Source: Kitasatospora sp. NA04385 (GTDB lineage: Bacteria > Actinomycetota > Actinomycetes > Streptomycetales > Streptomycetaceae). Taken from it: a DNA stretch of 64,000 nt. How positions within the stretch are numbered: the first letter of the stretch is position 1; each line of letters starts with the position of its first letter. The translations under genes and the position numbers were made by a program. Of this stretch, positions 8,831 to 16,381 are shown in pieces. The stretch is taken from the NCBI RefSeq assembly GCF_013364235.1, contig NZ_CP054919.1, positions 7,013,728 to 7,077,727 on the forward strand, written 5' to 3'. The notes under the pieces are model-generated. The model ran no database searches. It was not told the origin of the DNA and saw only the letters and a program-made list of their open reading frames with translations.

Positions 8831-10047
8831 CTATCGGGGTGACGGGCCGGTGCGGGGTGCCCGCACCGGCCCGGGGCCGGACGAGCCGCGCCCGCCGGCC
8901 CCGCCGAGCAGGGCCTCCAGGTGGTCGGCGGCGGCCGCCGCGCCCCGGCCGCGGCGAAGGACTCGCCCACCCGCCGCGCCGCGGCGCGGTAGGACGGGTC
9001 GTCCAGGACGGCCAGCAGTTCCTCGCGCAGCGGCTGCGGCCGGACGCCGGCGAACCGGACCCGGCGGCCGGCGCCGGCCGCCACCACCTGGGCGGCGTTG
9101 ATGGGCTGGTCCCCCTTGATCGGGGCCACCACCAGCGGCACCCCGTGGGCCAGCGCCTCGCAGACGGTGTTCAGCCCGCCGTGGCTGACCACCGCGTCCA
9201 GCCGGGGCATCAGCTCCAGCACCGGCACCCGGGGGCGGACCAGGACGTGCGGGGGCGGGTCGGTGACGGTCCCGTCCGGCGCGGCCACGATCGCCTGGAC
9301 GCGGTCGCCGAGCGGCCGCAGCGCCTCGACGACCCGGGCGTGGAACTCCCGGGCGAGGTCCAGGGACAGAGTGCCCACGGTGACCAGCACCAGGCGCCGG
9401 GCGGGGTCCGGCCAGTCCCACGGGAACGCCGGGTCCGGCGCCCGCGGTGCCAGCGCGGGGCCGACCAGGACGGCGTTCCCGGGCCACTCCAGCGGGCCGG
9501 TCAGCGCCTCGCCGGTGAAGCCGACCAGCAGGTGCGGGGAGAAGCGCAGGTCGTGCGGCGGCTCGCCGGGGAGACCGGCATCGGTCCAGACGGCTGCCAT
9601 CCGCCGGTGGATCCACTCCTCCACCCGGGGCGCGGCCGTCCGGTACGGGCGGGTGAGCTCCATGGTGGTCGGTGCCAGCGAGGCCCAGGGCAGGGCGGCC
9701 CGGTGGGCGGCGACCGCCCCGGCGACCGCGTGCTGGTCCACGGCCAGCACGTCGGGGCGGAAGGCCGCGACGGCCCGCTCGATGCCCGGCAGCGTGTGCT
9801 TCGCGTGCGGCACGATGTAGCCGTCCCAGCGCGACTTCGCGGCGGCCATGCCCCGGTCCGCCTGGCCGCGGTGGGCCCGCAGCGGGATCGGGGCGATCGC
9901 GGCGTCGGGGCCGAGCAGCGGCCGCAGGAACGCCTCCGAGCCGGCCCACAGCACCTCGTGCCCGCGCCCGACGAGCTCCCGGGAGACGGCCGCCATCGGG
10001 TTCACGTGGCCGGTGAGCGGCAGCGAGACGAACAGGTAACGACCCAT
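8831..10047 (-). CDS. macrolide-type (MGT) glycosyltransferase with apparent -1 frameshift near its 3' end
   Basis: A GT-B fold glycosyltransferase: LPLTGHVNP at the N-terminus, VTVGTLS in mid-protein, and donor-site SHGGLNTVCEALAHGVPLVV followed by GDQPINA. It would glycosylate a hydrophobic natural product. The frame from ATG 10047 is normal until about 8947. There the expected C-terminal AAAAADHLEALLGG lies in the -1 frame, ending at TAG 8831, as if one G is missing from a GGGG run (plus-strand 8943-8946). Taken literally, the frame instead runs on into the ABC permease, giving a 683-residue fusion ending at 7996. A sequencing or assembly indel is the simplest explanation. The start overlaps the ACP stop (ATGA). 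Confidence 0.85.
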
Positions 10048-10457
10048 CAGGAACCCTCCCGGGGAAGGTCGTTGGACTCGGCCGGTCCGGTGCCCGCGTC
10101 CCGCCCGGCGGCGATCAGGTCGGCCACGTCCCCGACCGTCAGGGCGATGATCCGGTCGAGGTCGAGGCCGGCCACGTGCTCGACCAGGTCCAGGTGGTCC
10201 CCGTAGTCGCGCCGCAGGGCCAGGCTCCAGGCCGCCAGCTCGTGGCTCTCCAGGAGCAGTTCCCCGTCGAGGCGGGTCTCCGGGCGGACGGCGTCCGCCC
10301 AGGCCCGGTCCTCGTCGAGGATCTCCCGCAGGAGGTCCGCGATCCGGCGGACCAGCTCCGCTCGGGCCGGTTCCGCCCGGGTCGGCTCCGTCCGGGCCGG
10401 TTCTGTCCGGGTCGGTTCCGTCCGGGTCGGCTCCGCCCGGGCCGGTTCCGTGCTCAC
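10047..10457 (-). CDS. acyl carrier protein with repetitive N-terminal extension
   Basis: A 136-residue protein from GTG 10457, overlapping the methyltransferase stop (GTGA) and the glycosyltransferase start (ATGA). Residues from about 34 form an ACP-like four-helix sequence: VRRIADLLREI, then LLLESHELAAWSLALRR with Ser71 as the likely phosphopantetheine site, and a final TVGDVADLIAA helix. The usual Asp before Ser is Glu here. The first 33 residues are a five-residue repeat (EPTRT/EPARA) built from a 15-bp tandem repeat. It may carry the acyl chain on which the co-transcribed methyltransferase or glycosyltransferase acts. An unrelated small helical protein is possible but less likely. Confidence 0.7.
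   Translation of the reverse strand: MSTEPARAEPTRTEPTRTEPARTEPTRAEPARAELVRRIADLLREILDEDRAWADAVRPETRLDGELLLESHELAAWSLALRRDYGDHLDLVEHVAGLDLDRIIALTVGDVADLIAAGRDAGTGPAESNDLPREGS
10369..10451. repeat. 15-bp tandem repeat, about 5.5 copies, inside an ACP gene
   Basis: The 15-bp unit GGTTCCGTCCGGGTC (plus strand) repeats with 1-2 substitutions per copy. It codes on the minus strand for an EPTRT-like pentapeptide at the N-terminus of the ACP. Copy number may vary between strains. Confidence 0.9.
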
Positions 10458-11368
10458 GGGGCCAGGCCGGACGGCGGGGCCTGCGGGGAGTCCTGCCGGG
10501 GCTTGGTGGCCCGCAGCGCGCCGTAGGTGATGACGCCGGTGTCGAAGCCCTTCTTCATCAACGGGCCCGCGTGGAAGAAGCCGAGGACGTCCACGCCGCG
10601 TCGGCGGGCCAGGTCGCGCATCACCTTCGGGCCGCGTTCGAACTGCTGGATCTGCGCGAAGCCCGGGTCCCAGGAGTTGGCGACGGCGCCGCTCCAGTCC
10701 ACCGTGGCGACCTCGGTGAAGCCAGCCGCGGCGGCCAGCCGCTCGTGCTCCTCCAGGGACGAGAAGTCGGGCATCACCTGGTGGACCAGGATCTGCCGGA
10801 CGAGCTCGCGCTCCTCGTCGTCGAGTGCGCCGTCGCGGACCGCCCAGGTGGCGACGGCGAGCGTCCCGCCCGGGGCGAGCAGCCGCATCGCCTCGGCGAA
10901 GAAGGCCTCCCGGTCGGCGATGTGCATCAGGCTCTCCAGGGCCCAGACCACGCCGAAGGACCCGTCCGGGTAGCCGTTGGCGAGCGCGTCCCGCTGATGG
11001 AAGCGGGCCCGCCCGGCGACGCCGGCGGCCCGGGCCTTCTCGTTGGCGCGGGCGGCCTGCCGGGCGCTGAGGGTGATCCCCTCGACGGTGCAGCCCAGTG
11101 CCCCGGCCAGGTGCATCGCGGGGCCGCCGATGCCGCAGCCGACGTCGAGCACCCGCGATCCGGCGGGCACGCCGGTGTAGTCGACCAGTTCGTGGACCAG
11201 CCGGTCGGTGGCCGCGTGCCGGTCCGCGCCCTCCAGGCCGGGGGCCTCCCCGGGATCCCAGAAGCCGTGGTGGACGTGTTCGCCCCACAGGTCCTCGTAG
11301 AGGTCGAGGGTGATGTCGTAGTAGCGCTCCACGGCCGAGTTCAGGCCGGTGCCGATGACTGGTTCCAC
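10454..11368 (-). CDS. SAM-dependent methyltransferase (tocopherol/small-molecule type)
   Basis: A 304-residue class I methyltransferase with motif I VLDVGCGIGGPAMHLA, acidic loop QRDALANGYPDGSFG, and LESLMHIADREAFFAEAMRLL. The pattern NSAVERYYDITLDLYEDLWGEH at the N-terminus resembles the gamma-tocopherol and cyclopropane-type branch used on phenolic and polyketide substrates. It could methylate O, N or C; sequence alone cannot tell. It is the first gene of the leftward arm and is read from GTG 11368, with AGGA about 10 nt upstream. Its stop overlaps the ACP start. Confidence 0.88.
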   Translation of the reverse strand: MEPVIGTGLNSAVERYYDITLDLYEDLWGEHVHHGFWDPGEAPGLEGADRHAATDRLVHELVDYTGVPAGSRVLDVGCGIGGPAMHLAGALGCTVEGITLSARQAARANEKARAAGVAGRARFHQRDALANGYPDGSFGVVWALESLMHIADREAFFAEAMRLLAPGGTLAVATWAVRDGALDDEERELVRQILVHQVMPDFSSLEEHERLAAAAGFTEVATVDWSGAVANSWDPGFAQIQQFERGPKVMRDLARRRGVDVLGFFHAGPLMKKGFDTGVITYGALRATKPRQDSPQAPPSGLAP

Positions 11369-11832
11369 GTGATGCCGATCCTCGAAAAGTTGGCATGAAT
11401 GCGTTCAACAAGGCGGTGGAACAAGGCGGCGGAAAGGAAATCCACACCGCTGGATTGGTCTGATCCAATGCCGATCACACCCCCGGGGGCCGCAGTCCGG
11501 AGGTATGCGAAAAGGCTGGCCACCGTGCGGCCATGTCAAAAAAGAGTGAACCGTTCGACCCGGGCGGCGGATGCTACTGACGGGTAGTCAGGGAGCGGCA
11601 AAACCCGTTCAGAACATGGCAGTTGGCCGACCGGCGGCCACAGTAGCGGCGGAGCTCCCCCTCGTCAATGAGTCAAACAAACCCCAACCTGTCGTCACAA
11701 CTTGAAGCCTCCGCGCCGTGAAATACCGGCGATGTTTCAGGACTTGACACCAGGCAATTCAGAGTTGAAAGTTCGGCGTGGGAATTCTGTCAGCTCCTTT
11801 GGTCATGTACCTGAAAGAGGTTCCGGTTCTCC
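11369..11832. promoter_or_regulatory. divergent promoter region between the two cluster arms
   Basis: This 464-bp gene-free stretch is visibly richer in A/T than its neighbours and lies between the divergent methyltransferase and AMP-ligase genes, so it should hold promoters for both arms. An inverted repeat ATTGG-(6 nt)-CCAAT lies at 11454-11469 and could be an operator. A TTGACA at about 11744 points rightward, but no convincing -10 box sits 17 nt after it. Short open frames on both strands here lack coding character. No regulator gene is found inside the cluster. Confidence 0.6.
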
Positions 11833-13326
11833 ATGAAGGCTGCTGCCACAGCTCCAGCGGGAGGCTTAGCCCCCCTTCCGCTCGACCCCTCCTGGGTCGA
11901 CGAGGTCCTTCTCGGCGGGACCGGCTCCGAGCCCTGCCTGGTCTTCGACGAACCGGTCAGCAGGGACGAACTGCGGCGGCTGGTCGGCGCCAGGCAGGCC
12001 GCGCTCGCCGCGGCCGGTCTGCGCCGGGGCGGCTCGGTCGCCCTCTCGCTGGCCCCCTCGCTCGCCCTGGTCGCCAACCTGCTGGCGAGCTGGCGGATCG
12101 GGGCCCAGGCCGCCCTGCTCGACCACCGGCTCACCCCCTACGAGACCGACCGGGCACTCGCCCGGCTGGACCCGCAGGTGGTGGTCACCGCCGACCGGCC
12201 CGCCGCCGGGGGCCCGGCCGGTGGCTTCCACGACCAGCGGGACGTCGTCACCGCCCGCCCGGGCCGGCCGGCCCGGACCCCGCACGCGGTCGTCCAGCTC
12301 AGCTCGGGCTCGACCGGGCCGGCGAAGATCATCGGCCGCACCGCGGCCGACCTGGTCGACGAACTCGGCCGGTACGCCCGGATCGAGGGGGTGCCCCGGG
12401 CCGGCGAGCGGATCGTCTCGACGGCCTCCATGGTGCACGTGCTGGGTCTGGTCGGCGGCCTGCTGCACAGCCTGCACGCCGGCGTGCGGCTCGCGGTCCC
12501 GCGGAGGCTCACGGCGGAGGGGATCCTCGCCACCGTCGCGGCCGGCCCCGAACCGACCACCCTGCTGGGCGTGCCGTTCCACATCGAACTGCTCAGCTGG
12601 GTGGCGCGGCCCCCGCGACTGCCCCAGCTCACCGGCATGACCACCGGCGGGGAGCTGGTCCGGGCCCAGGTGCACGAGGCCTTCGTCGAACGCTACGGCG
12701 TCCGCCTCGGCAGCATGTACGGGATGACCGAGGTCGGCGTCATCGCCACCGACCTGTTCGGCGAGCACCGGCCCGAACTGACCCCGGCCCCCGGCCTCAC
12801 CCTGCGGGCGGTCGACGGCGAACTGCTGATCGCCAGGGCGCAGTCGCCCTACCTCGACCACGCGGCACCGGTCGGCGACGGCGTCCCCAGCCGCTGGGCC
12901 GACGGCTGGCTGCACACCAAGGACGGCGGCACGGTCGACCCCGGCACCGGCCGGATCAGGGTGCTGGGACGACTCGACTCCCAGGTGTCCGTGGGCGGCC
13001 TGAAGGTCGACCTCACCGAGGTCGAGCACACCCTCGCCGCCCTGCCCGAGGTCTCCGAAGCCGTGGTCGTCCTCGGCGCCTCGATCGAGGCCCACGTCGT
13101 CCTGCGCCCGGGCGGCACCGTCGCCCGGATCGAGGCGCAGCTCACCGAACGGCTGGCGGCCTACAAGCGGCCCCGCCTGATCCACGTCGTCGACCGACTG
13201 CCGCGCACCGCCACCGGGAAGCTGGTCCGCGACCGGGCCGCCCTGAGCGGCGCCGGCGGGTCGCCGCAGCCCACCGCCGTCCAGGAACGGTCCGACCGAA
13301 AGGAAACCACCAGCGATGTCCACTGA
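11833..13326 (+). CDS. AMP-dependent acyl-ACP/CoA ligase
   Basis: A 497-residue ANL-superfamily adenylating enzyme. It has A3 SSGSTGPAK, A5 SMYGMTEVGV, an HTKDGG core, the hinge region GRLDSQVSVGGLKVDLTEVE and A10 PRTATGKLVR with catalytic Lys. Two ACP genes follow at once (the first overlaps its stop), so it most likely activates a carboxylic acid and loads it on one of them. The substrate is unknown; an aryl or short acyl acid would fit the cluster. It is the first gene of the rightward arm. The AGAGG upstream of ATG 11833 is distant, so the start is moderately certain. Confidence 0.9.
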   Translation: MKAAATAPAGGLAPLPLDPSWVDEVLLGGTGSEPCLVFDEPVSRDELRRLVGARQAALAAAGLRRGGSVALSLAPSLALVANLLASWRIGAQAALLDHRLTPYETDRALARLDPQVVVTADRPAAGGPAGGFHDQRDVVTARPGRPARTPHAVVQLSSGSTGPAKIIGRTAADLVDELGRYARIEGVPRAGERIVSTASMVHVLGLVGGLLHSLHAGVRLAVPRRLTAEGILATVAAGPEPTTLLGVPFHIELLSWVARPPRLPQLTGMTTGGELVRAQVHEAFVERYGVRLGSMYGMTEVGVIATDLFGEHRPELTPAPGLTLRAVDGELLIARAQSPYLDHAAPVGDGVPSRWADGWLHTKDGGTVDPGTGRIRVLGRLDSQVSVGGLKVDLTEVEHTLAALPEVSEAVVVLGASIEAHVVLRPGGTVARIEAQLTERLAAYKRPRLIHVVDRLPRTATGKLVRDRAALSGAGGSPQPTAVQERSDRKETTSDVH

Positions 13327-13600
13327 GGCGATGCCCACCGAGGAGATCCGCGCGTTCGTGCTCACCTCCCTGAGCGCGATGAACTACGACATCACCGGCG
13401 TCGACGACGACACCCTGCTCGGCCCGGCCGGCGCGGACCTGGAGTCGCTCTCGCTCGCCGAGCTGGGCGTCCGGGTGGAGGAGCGCTTCGGCGTCCGGTT
13501 CGACGACGACGAGGCCGAGCAGCTGGGCACCATGACGGTCGGGGAGTTCGCCGCGGCCGTGGCCGCCCGGGTCCGGTCCGCCTCGGCCGCGGGGCGCTGA
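13316..13600 (+). CDS. acyl carrier protein
   Basis: A 94-residue ACP. The helix II start ADLESLSLAELGVRVEERFGV places the phosphopantetheine serine at Ser44, with Glu instead of the usual Asp just before it. Acidic helix III and a final TVGEFAAAVAARV are typical. ATG 13316 lies inside the 3' end of the ligase gene and is preceded by AAAGGAAA, indicating translational coupling. It is probably loaded by that ligase after activation by the cluster phosphopantetheinyl transferase. Confidence 0.9.
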   Translation: MSTEAMPTEEIRAFVLTSLSAMNYDITGVDDDTLLGPAGADLESLSLAELGVRVEERFGVRFDDDEAEQLGTMTVGEFAAAVAARVRSASAAGR

Positions 13601-13602
13601 GC

Positions 13603-13839
13603 GTGTCGGCCGCACCCGGGCGGGACGAGGTGGTCGCGATGCTCGCCGCTTTCGGCGACCGGGCGCCGGAGGAGGTGCCGGAGGGCATCGACTCGATGGA
13701 ACTGGCCTGGCTGGCCCACCAGATCGAGCAGCGCTACGACCGCCGCCTCGACGACGACACCCTGGGCCGGCTGCACACGGTGTCCGACGTGGTCGACCTG
13801 CTGGCCGGCCTCGGCGAGCTCCGGCCCGACCCGGCCTGA
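13603..13839 (+). CDS. second acyl carrier protein
   Basis: A short 78-residue ACP from GTG 13603, two bases after the preceding stop. The motif EGIDSMELAWLAHQIEQRY carries the canonical Asp-Ser-Met with Ser31 as the phosphopantetheine site. The C-terminal VSDVVDLLAGL helix completes the fold. Two adjacent dissimilar ACPs suggest separate starter and extender (or two acyl partner) carriers. It is distinct from both the 13316 ACP and the repeat-bearing 10457 ACP. Confidence 0.88.
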   Translation: MSAAPGRDEVVAMLAAFGDRAPEEVPEGIDSMELAWLAHQIEQRYDRRLDDDTLGRLHTVSDVVDLLAGLGELRPDPA

Positions 13840-13845
13840 CCTGCC

Positions 13846-13965
13846 CCGACCCGGGCTGCCCCGACCCGGGCGGGCCTGCCCGACCCGGCCTGACCTGACC
13901 TGACCTGCCCCGGGCGGGCCTGCCCGATCCGGCCTGACCCGGGCCGACCGTCCGGTCCGGCGGGC
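13846..13965. repeat. imperfect GC-rich repeats between ACP and ketosynthase genes
   Basis: The 185-base gap to the next gene is built from degenerate copies of CCTGCCCCGACCCGGG-like and CCTGACCTGA-like units. No coding frame is convincing across it. It may separate translational units or simply be slippage-prone spacer. Confidence 0.7.
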
Positions 13966-14024
13966 ACACCCGTCCGCCGGCTCTCCGACCCGGCGTCGCA
14001 CACTACGAGAACGAGGGAGCAAGG

Positions 14025-15182
14025 GTGACCGAGAACGTGCCGGCGGCCCGCCGCGGCCCCCACCCGGTGGTCGTCACCGGGGCCGCCGTGCTCAGCGCCC
14101 TCGGCCGCGGCGTCCGGCCGCTGCTGTCCGCCGTGCTCGACGGCACACCGGCCTTCGCGCCGGTGCGGCGTTTCGACGTGTCCGGCCGACAGGTCGACGC
14201 AGCCGCGACCTGCCCCGGATCCCCGGTGCTGGCCGACGAGTTGGACCGGGCCGTCGGCGAGGCCTGTGCCGAGGCCGGACTCTCCGCGGCGCAGCGGTCC
14301 GGCACCCCGCTGTACCTCGCCGTGCACGGAGATCCGGCGCTGCCCCGGGCCACCCCGGAGCGGCGCCCGGCCCACGGCGCCGACGTGTTCGCGGACGCGG
14401 TGGCCCGGCGGGCCGGACTGTCCGGCACCTCCCGCGCCTACACCTCCGCCTGCGTGGCGTCGAGCACCGCCGTCGCCGACGCCGCCGCGGCCGTCGCCCA
14501 CGGGCAGGCGGACCGGATCGTGGTGGCGGCCGGATACCTGGTCGAGGCCGACCAGTTCGCCGTCTTCGACGCGGGCCGGGCCCTGGCCCGGGACGGGCGG
14601 GTCCGCCCGTTCAGCACCGGCCGCACGGGGCTGCTGCTGGGCGACGGCGTGGTCGCCGTGGTGGTCGAGGCCGCCCCGGCGGCCCGGGCCCGGCGGGCCC
14701 GGCCGCTCGCCGTACTGGCCGGCTGGGGCCGCGCGGGCGACGCCCACCACGTGTGCCGACCCCGGCCGGACGGCGCCGGGCTGGCCCGGGCGATCACCGA
14801 CGCCCTGCACCGGGGCGGCGTCCGCCCGGAGCGGATCGGCTACGTGAACGCCCACGGCTCGGGCACCCCGATGAGCGACACCGCCGAAGCCGCCGCCCTG
14901 CGGTCGGCGCTCGGCGACCGCGCGTCGACCGTGCCGGTCAGCTCCACCAAGTCGGTGCACGGGCAGGCGCTGGAGGCCGGTGCACTGCTCGAACTCGTCG
15001 TCACCATCGCGGCGTTGCGCGCCGGACGGCTCCCGGTGAACGCCGGCTTCCTGGGGCCCGACGAGACCTGCCCGCTCAACCTGGTCCTCGACCGAGCCGC
15101 ACCCACCGCAGCCGACCACGCCCTCAGCCTGACCACGGCCTTCGGCGGCGCCAACACCGCACTCCTGGTGGGCACACCATGA
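14025..15182 (+). CDS. FabF-type beta-ketoacyl synthase (KS-alpha position)
   Basis: A 385-residue type II ketosynthase with a complete catalytic set: Cys143 in TSACVASS, His277 in NAHGSGTP, Lys309 and His312 in SSTKSVHGQ. It would extend an ACP-bound acyl chain by decarboxylative Claisen condensation. It is followed, with a 4-nt overlap, by a truncated KS-like protein, the position where a chain-length factor normally sits. No ketoreductase, dehydratase or malonyl transferase is in the window, so extension would be non-reducing or rely on primary metabolism. GTG 14025 has GGGAGCAAG upstream. Confidence 0.92.
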   Translation: MTENVPAARRGPHPVVVTGAAVLSALGRGVRPLLSAVLDGTPAFAPVRRFDVSGRQVDAAATCPGSPVLADELDRAVGEACAEAGLSAAQRSGTPLYLAVHGDPALPRATPERRPAHGADVFADAVARRAGLSGTSRAYTSACVASSTAVADAAAAVAHGQADRIVVAAGYLVEADQFAVFDAGRALARDGRVRPFSTGRTGLLLGDGVVAVVVEAAPAARARRARPLAVLAGWGRAGDAHHVCRPRPDGAGLARAITDALHRGGVRPERIGYVNAHGSGTPMSDTAEAAALRSALGDRASTVPVSSTKSVHGQALEAGALLELVVTIAALRAGRLPVNAGFLGPDETCPLNLVLDRAAPTAADHALSLTTAFGGANTALLVGTP

Positions 15183-16381
15183 ACCTGACCGACACCGCAC
15201 CCCTCCGCTCCGACCCCACCTCCGACGCGGGTCCCGAGCCCGACGCCGGTCCCGTCTCCGACGCGGGTCGCGAGGCCGACGTTGGTCCCGTCTCCGGCGC
15301 GGGTCGCGCGTCCGGTGCGGCTCCCGTCTCCGACGCGGGTCCCGAGCCCGACACCGGTCCCGTCTCCGACGCGGGTCCCGAGCCCGACGCCGGTCCCGTC
15401 TCCGACGCGGGTCGCGAGGCCGGCGCTCGTCGCGCGTCCGGCGCGGCTCCCGTCTCCGACGCCGGTCCTGAGGCCGACGCTCGTCCCCTCTCCGACGCCC
15501 GTCGCGAGCCCGACGCCGGTCCCGAGGCCGACGCCGGTCCCTTCTCCGACGCGGGTTCTGAGGCCGAGGCCCGTCGCGAGGCCGACGCCCCTCCCGTCTC
15601 CGATGCAGGTCCCGTCTCTGACGCTCGTCCCGTCTCCCAGGCCCGTCGCGAGCCCGAGGCCCGTCCCGCCTCCGATGTCCATCCCGCCTCCGACGCTCGT
15701 CGCGAGCCCGACGCTCGTCCCGTCTCCGACGCTCGTCCCGTCTCCGACGCGGGTCCCGTCTCCGACGCCCGTCCCGGGCCCCTCGTTGCCGCCGCCTCGG
15801 TCGCCGCCCTGGCCCAGGCCGTTGCGGTGGCGGGTCTGCGGGTGCTGTCCTCGGGGCAGTGGCCGGAGTCCGTCGAGGACCGGGGCGCACCGGGGATCGC
15901 CGGGTTCGTGGTCTCCTCGTTCAGCCCGCTCGCCGCCGAGGCGGCCCGCCGCTGCCTGCTGCGGCGCCCGGACCCGTCGGGCGGTGCCGGACGGCCGGTC
16001 ACCGCCGTCGTGGTGGTCAGCCCGCTGGGCGACCTGGCCGGCGCCGCGCACGTGGCCGAGGCCGTCGACGGCGGCGCCAGGATCGGGCCGCTGCTGTTCT
16101 TCCAGGCCGTCCCCAACGCGGTGGCCGGTCACGTGGCCGCGCGCTGGCAGCTGACCGGCCCGGTGGTGTGCGTCGCCGACACCGCCACCGCGACGGCCGT
16201 CGCGGCCCTGCTGCTCGCCGACGGCGACGCCGGGGAAGCCCTGCTGATCCGCGTCGACCAGGCGCACACCCCGGGCGGCCCGGACCGCGCCGCCGCCGTC
16301 CTGCTCGGCCCCGGCCCCGGCACCAACCCCGGATCGCGGCCGGGCCCGGAACCGCAACTCCACGAGGGAGAACAGCCGTGA
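15179..16381 (+). CDS. truncated KS/chain-length-factor-like protein with 31-fold repeat N-terminus
   Basis: A 400-residue protein from ATG 15179 (ATGA overlap with the KS stop). Residues 1-15 lead into about 186 residues of six-residue repeats (DAGPVS, DAGPEP, DAGREA, DARPVS). The last 200 residues look like an N-terminal ketosynthase half: FVVSSFSPLAAEAARR, TAVVVVSPLGDLAGAAH, PLLFFQAVPNAVAGHV, and VVCVADTATATAVAALLLADG where a KS would have its active Cys. No catalytic Cys or His pair is present and the C-terminal KS half is missing. It resembles the small ketoacyl-synt_2 type partners of aryl polyene clusters. Inference: a non-catalytic partner of the upstream KS. Confidence 0.7.
   Translation: MNLTDTAPLRSDPTSDAGPEPDAGPVSDAGREADVGPVSGAGRASGAAPVSDAGPEPDTGPVSDAGPEPDAGPVSDAGREAGARRASGAAPVSDAGPEADARPLSDARREPDAGPEADAGPFSDAGSEAEARREADAPPVSDAGPVSDARPVSQARREPEARPASDVHPASDARREPDARPVSDARPVSDAGPVSDARPGPLVAAASVAALAQAVAVAGLRVLSSGQWPESVEDRGAPGIAGFVVSSFSPLAAEAARRCLLRRPDPSGGAGRPVTAVVVVSPLGDLAGAAHVAEAVDGGARIGPLLFFQAVPNAVAGHVAARWQLTGPVVCVADTATATAVAALLLADGDAGEALLIRVDQAHTPGGPDRAAAVLLGPGPGTNPGSRPGPEPQLHEGEQP
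15224..15781. repeat. 31 tandem copies of an 18-bp unit, in frame
   Basis: The unit GACGCGGGTCCCGAGCCC and variants runs for 558 bp (31 x 18), keeping the reading frame. The third to sixth codons vary between a few states (CCC/CGC, GAG/GTC, CCC/TCC/GCC). The array codes for an acidic, disordered hexapeptide repeat. Confidence 0.92.

Noticed and set aside
11399..11587. Short open frames in the divergent region, including a minus-strand frame at 11341-11523
   Set aside because: No codon bias, no ribosome binding site, and they overlap the likely promoters. A leader peptide cannot be excluded but is not supported.
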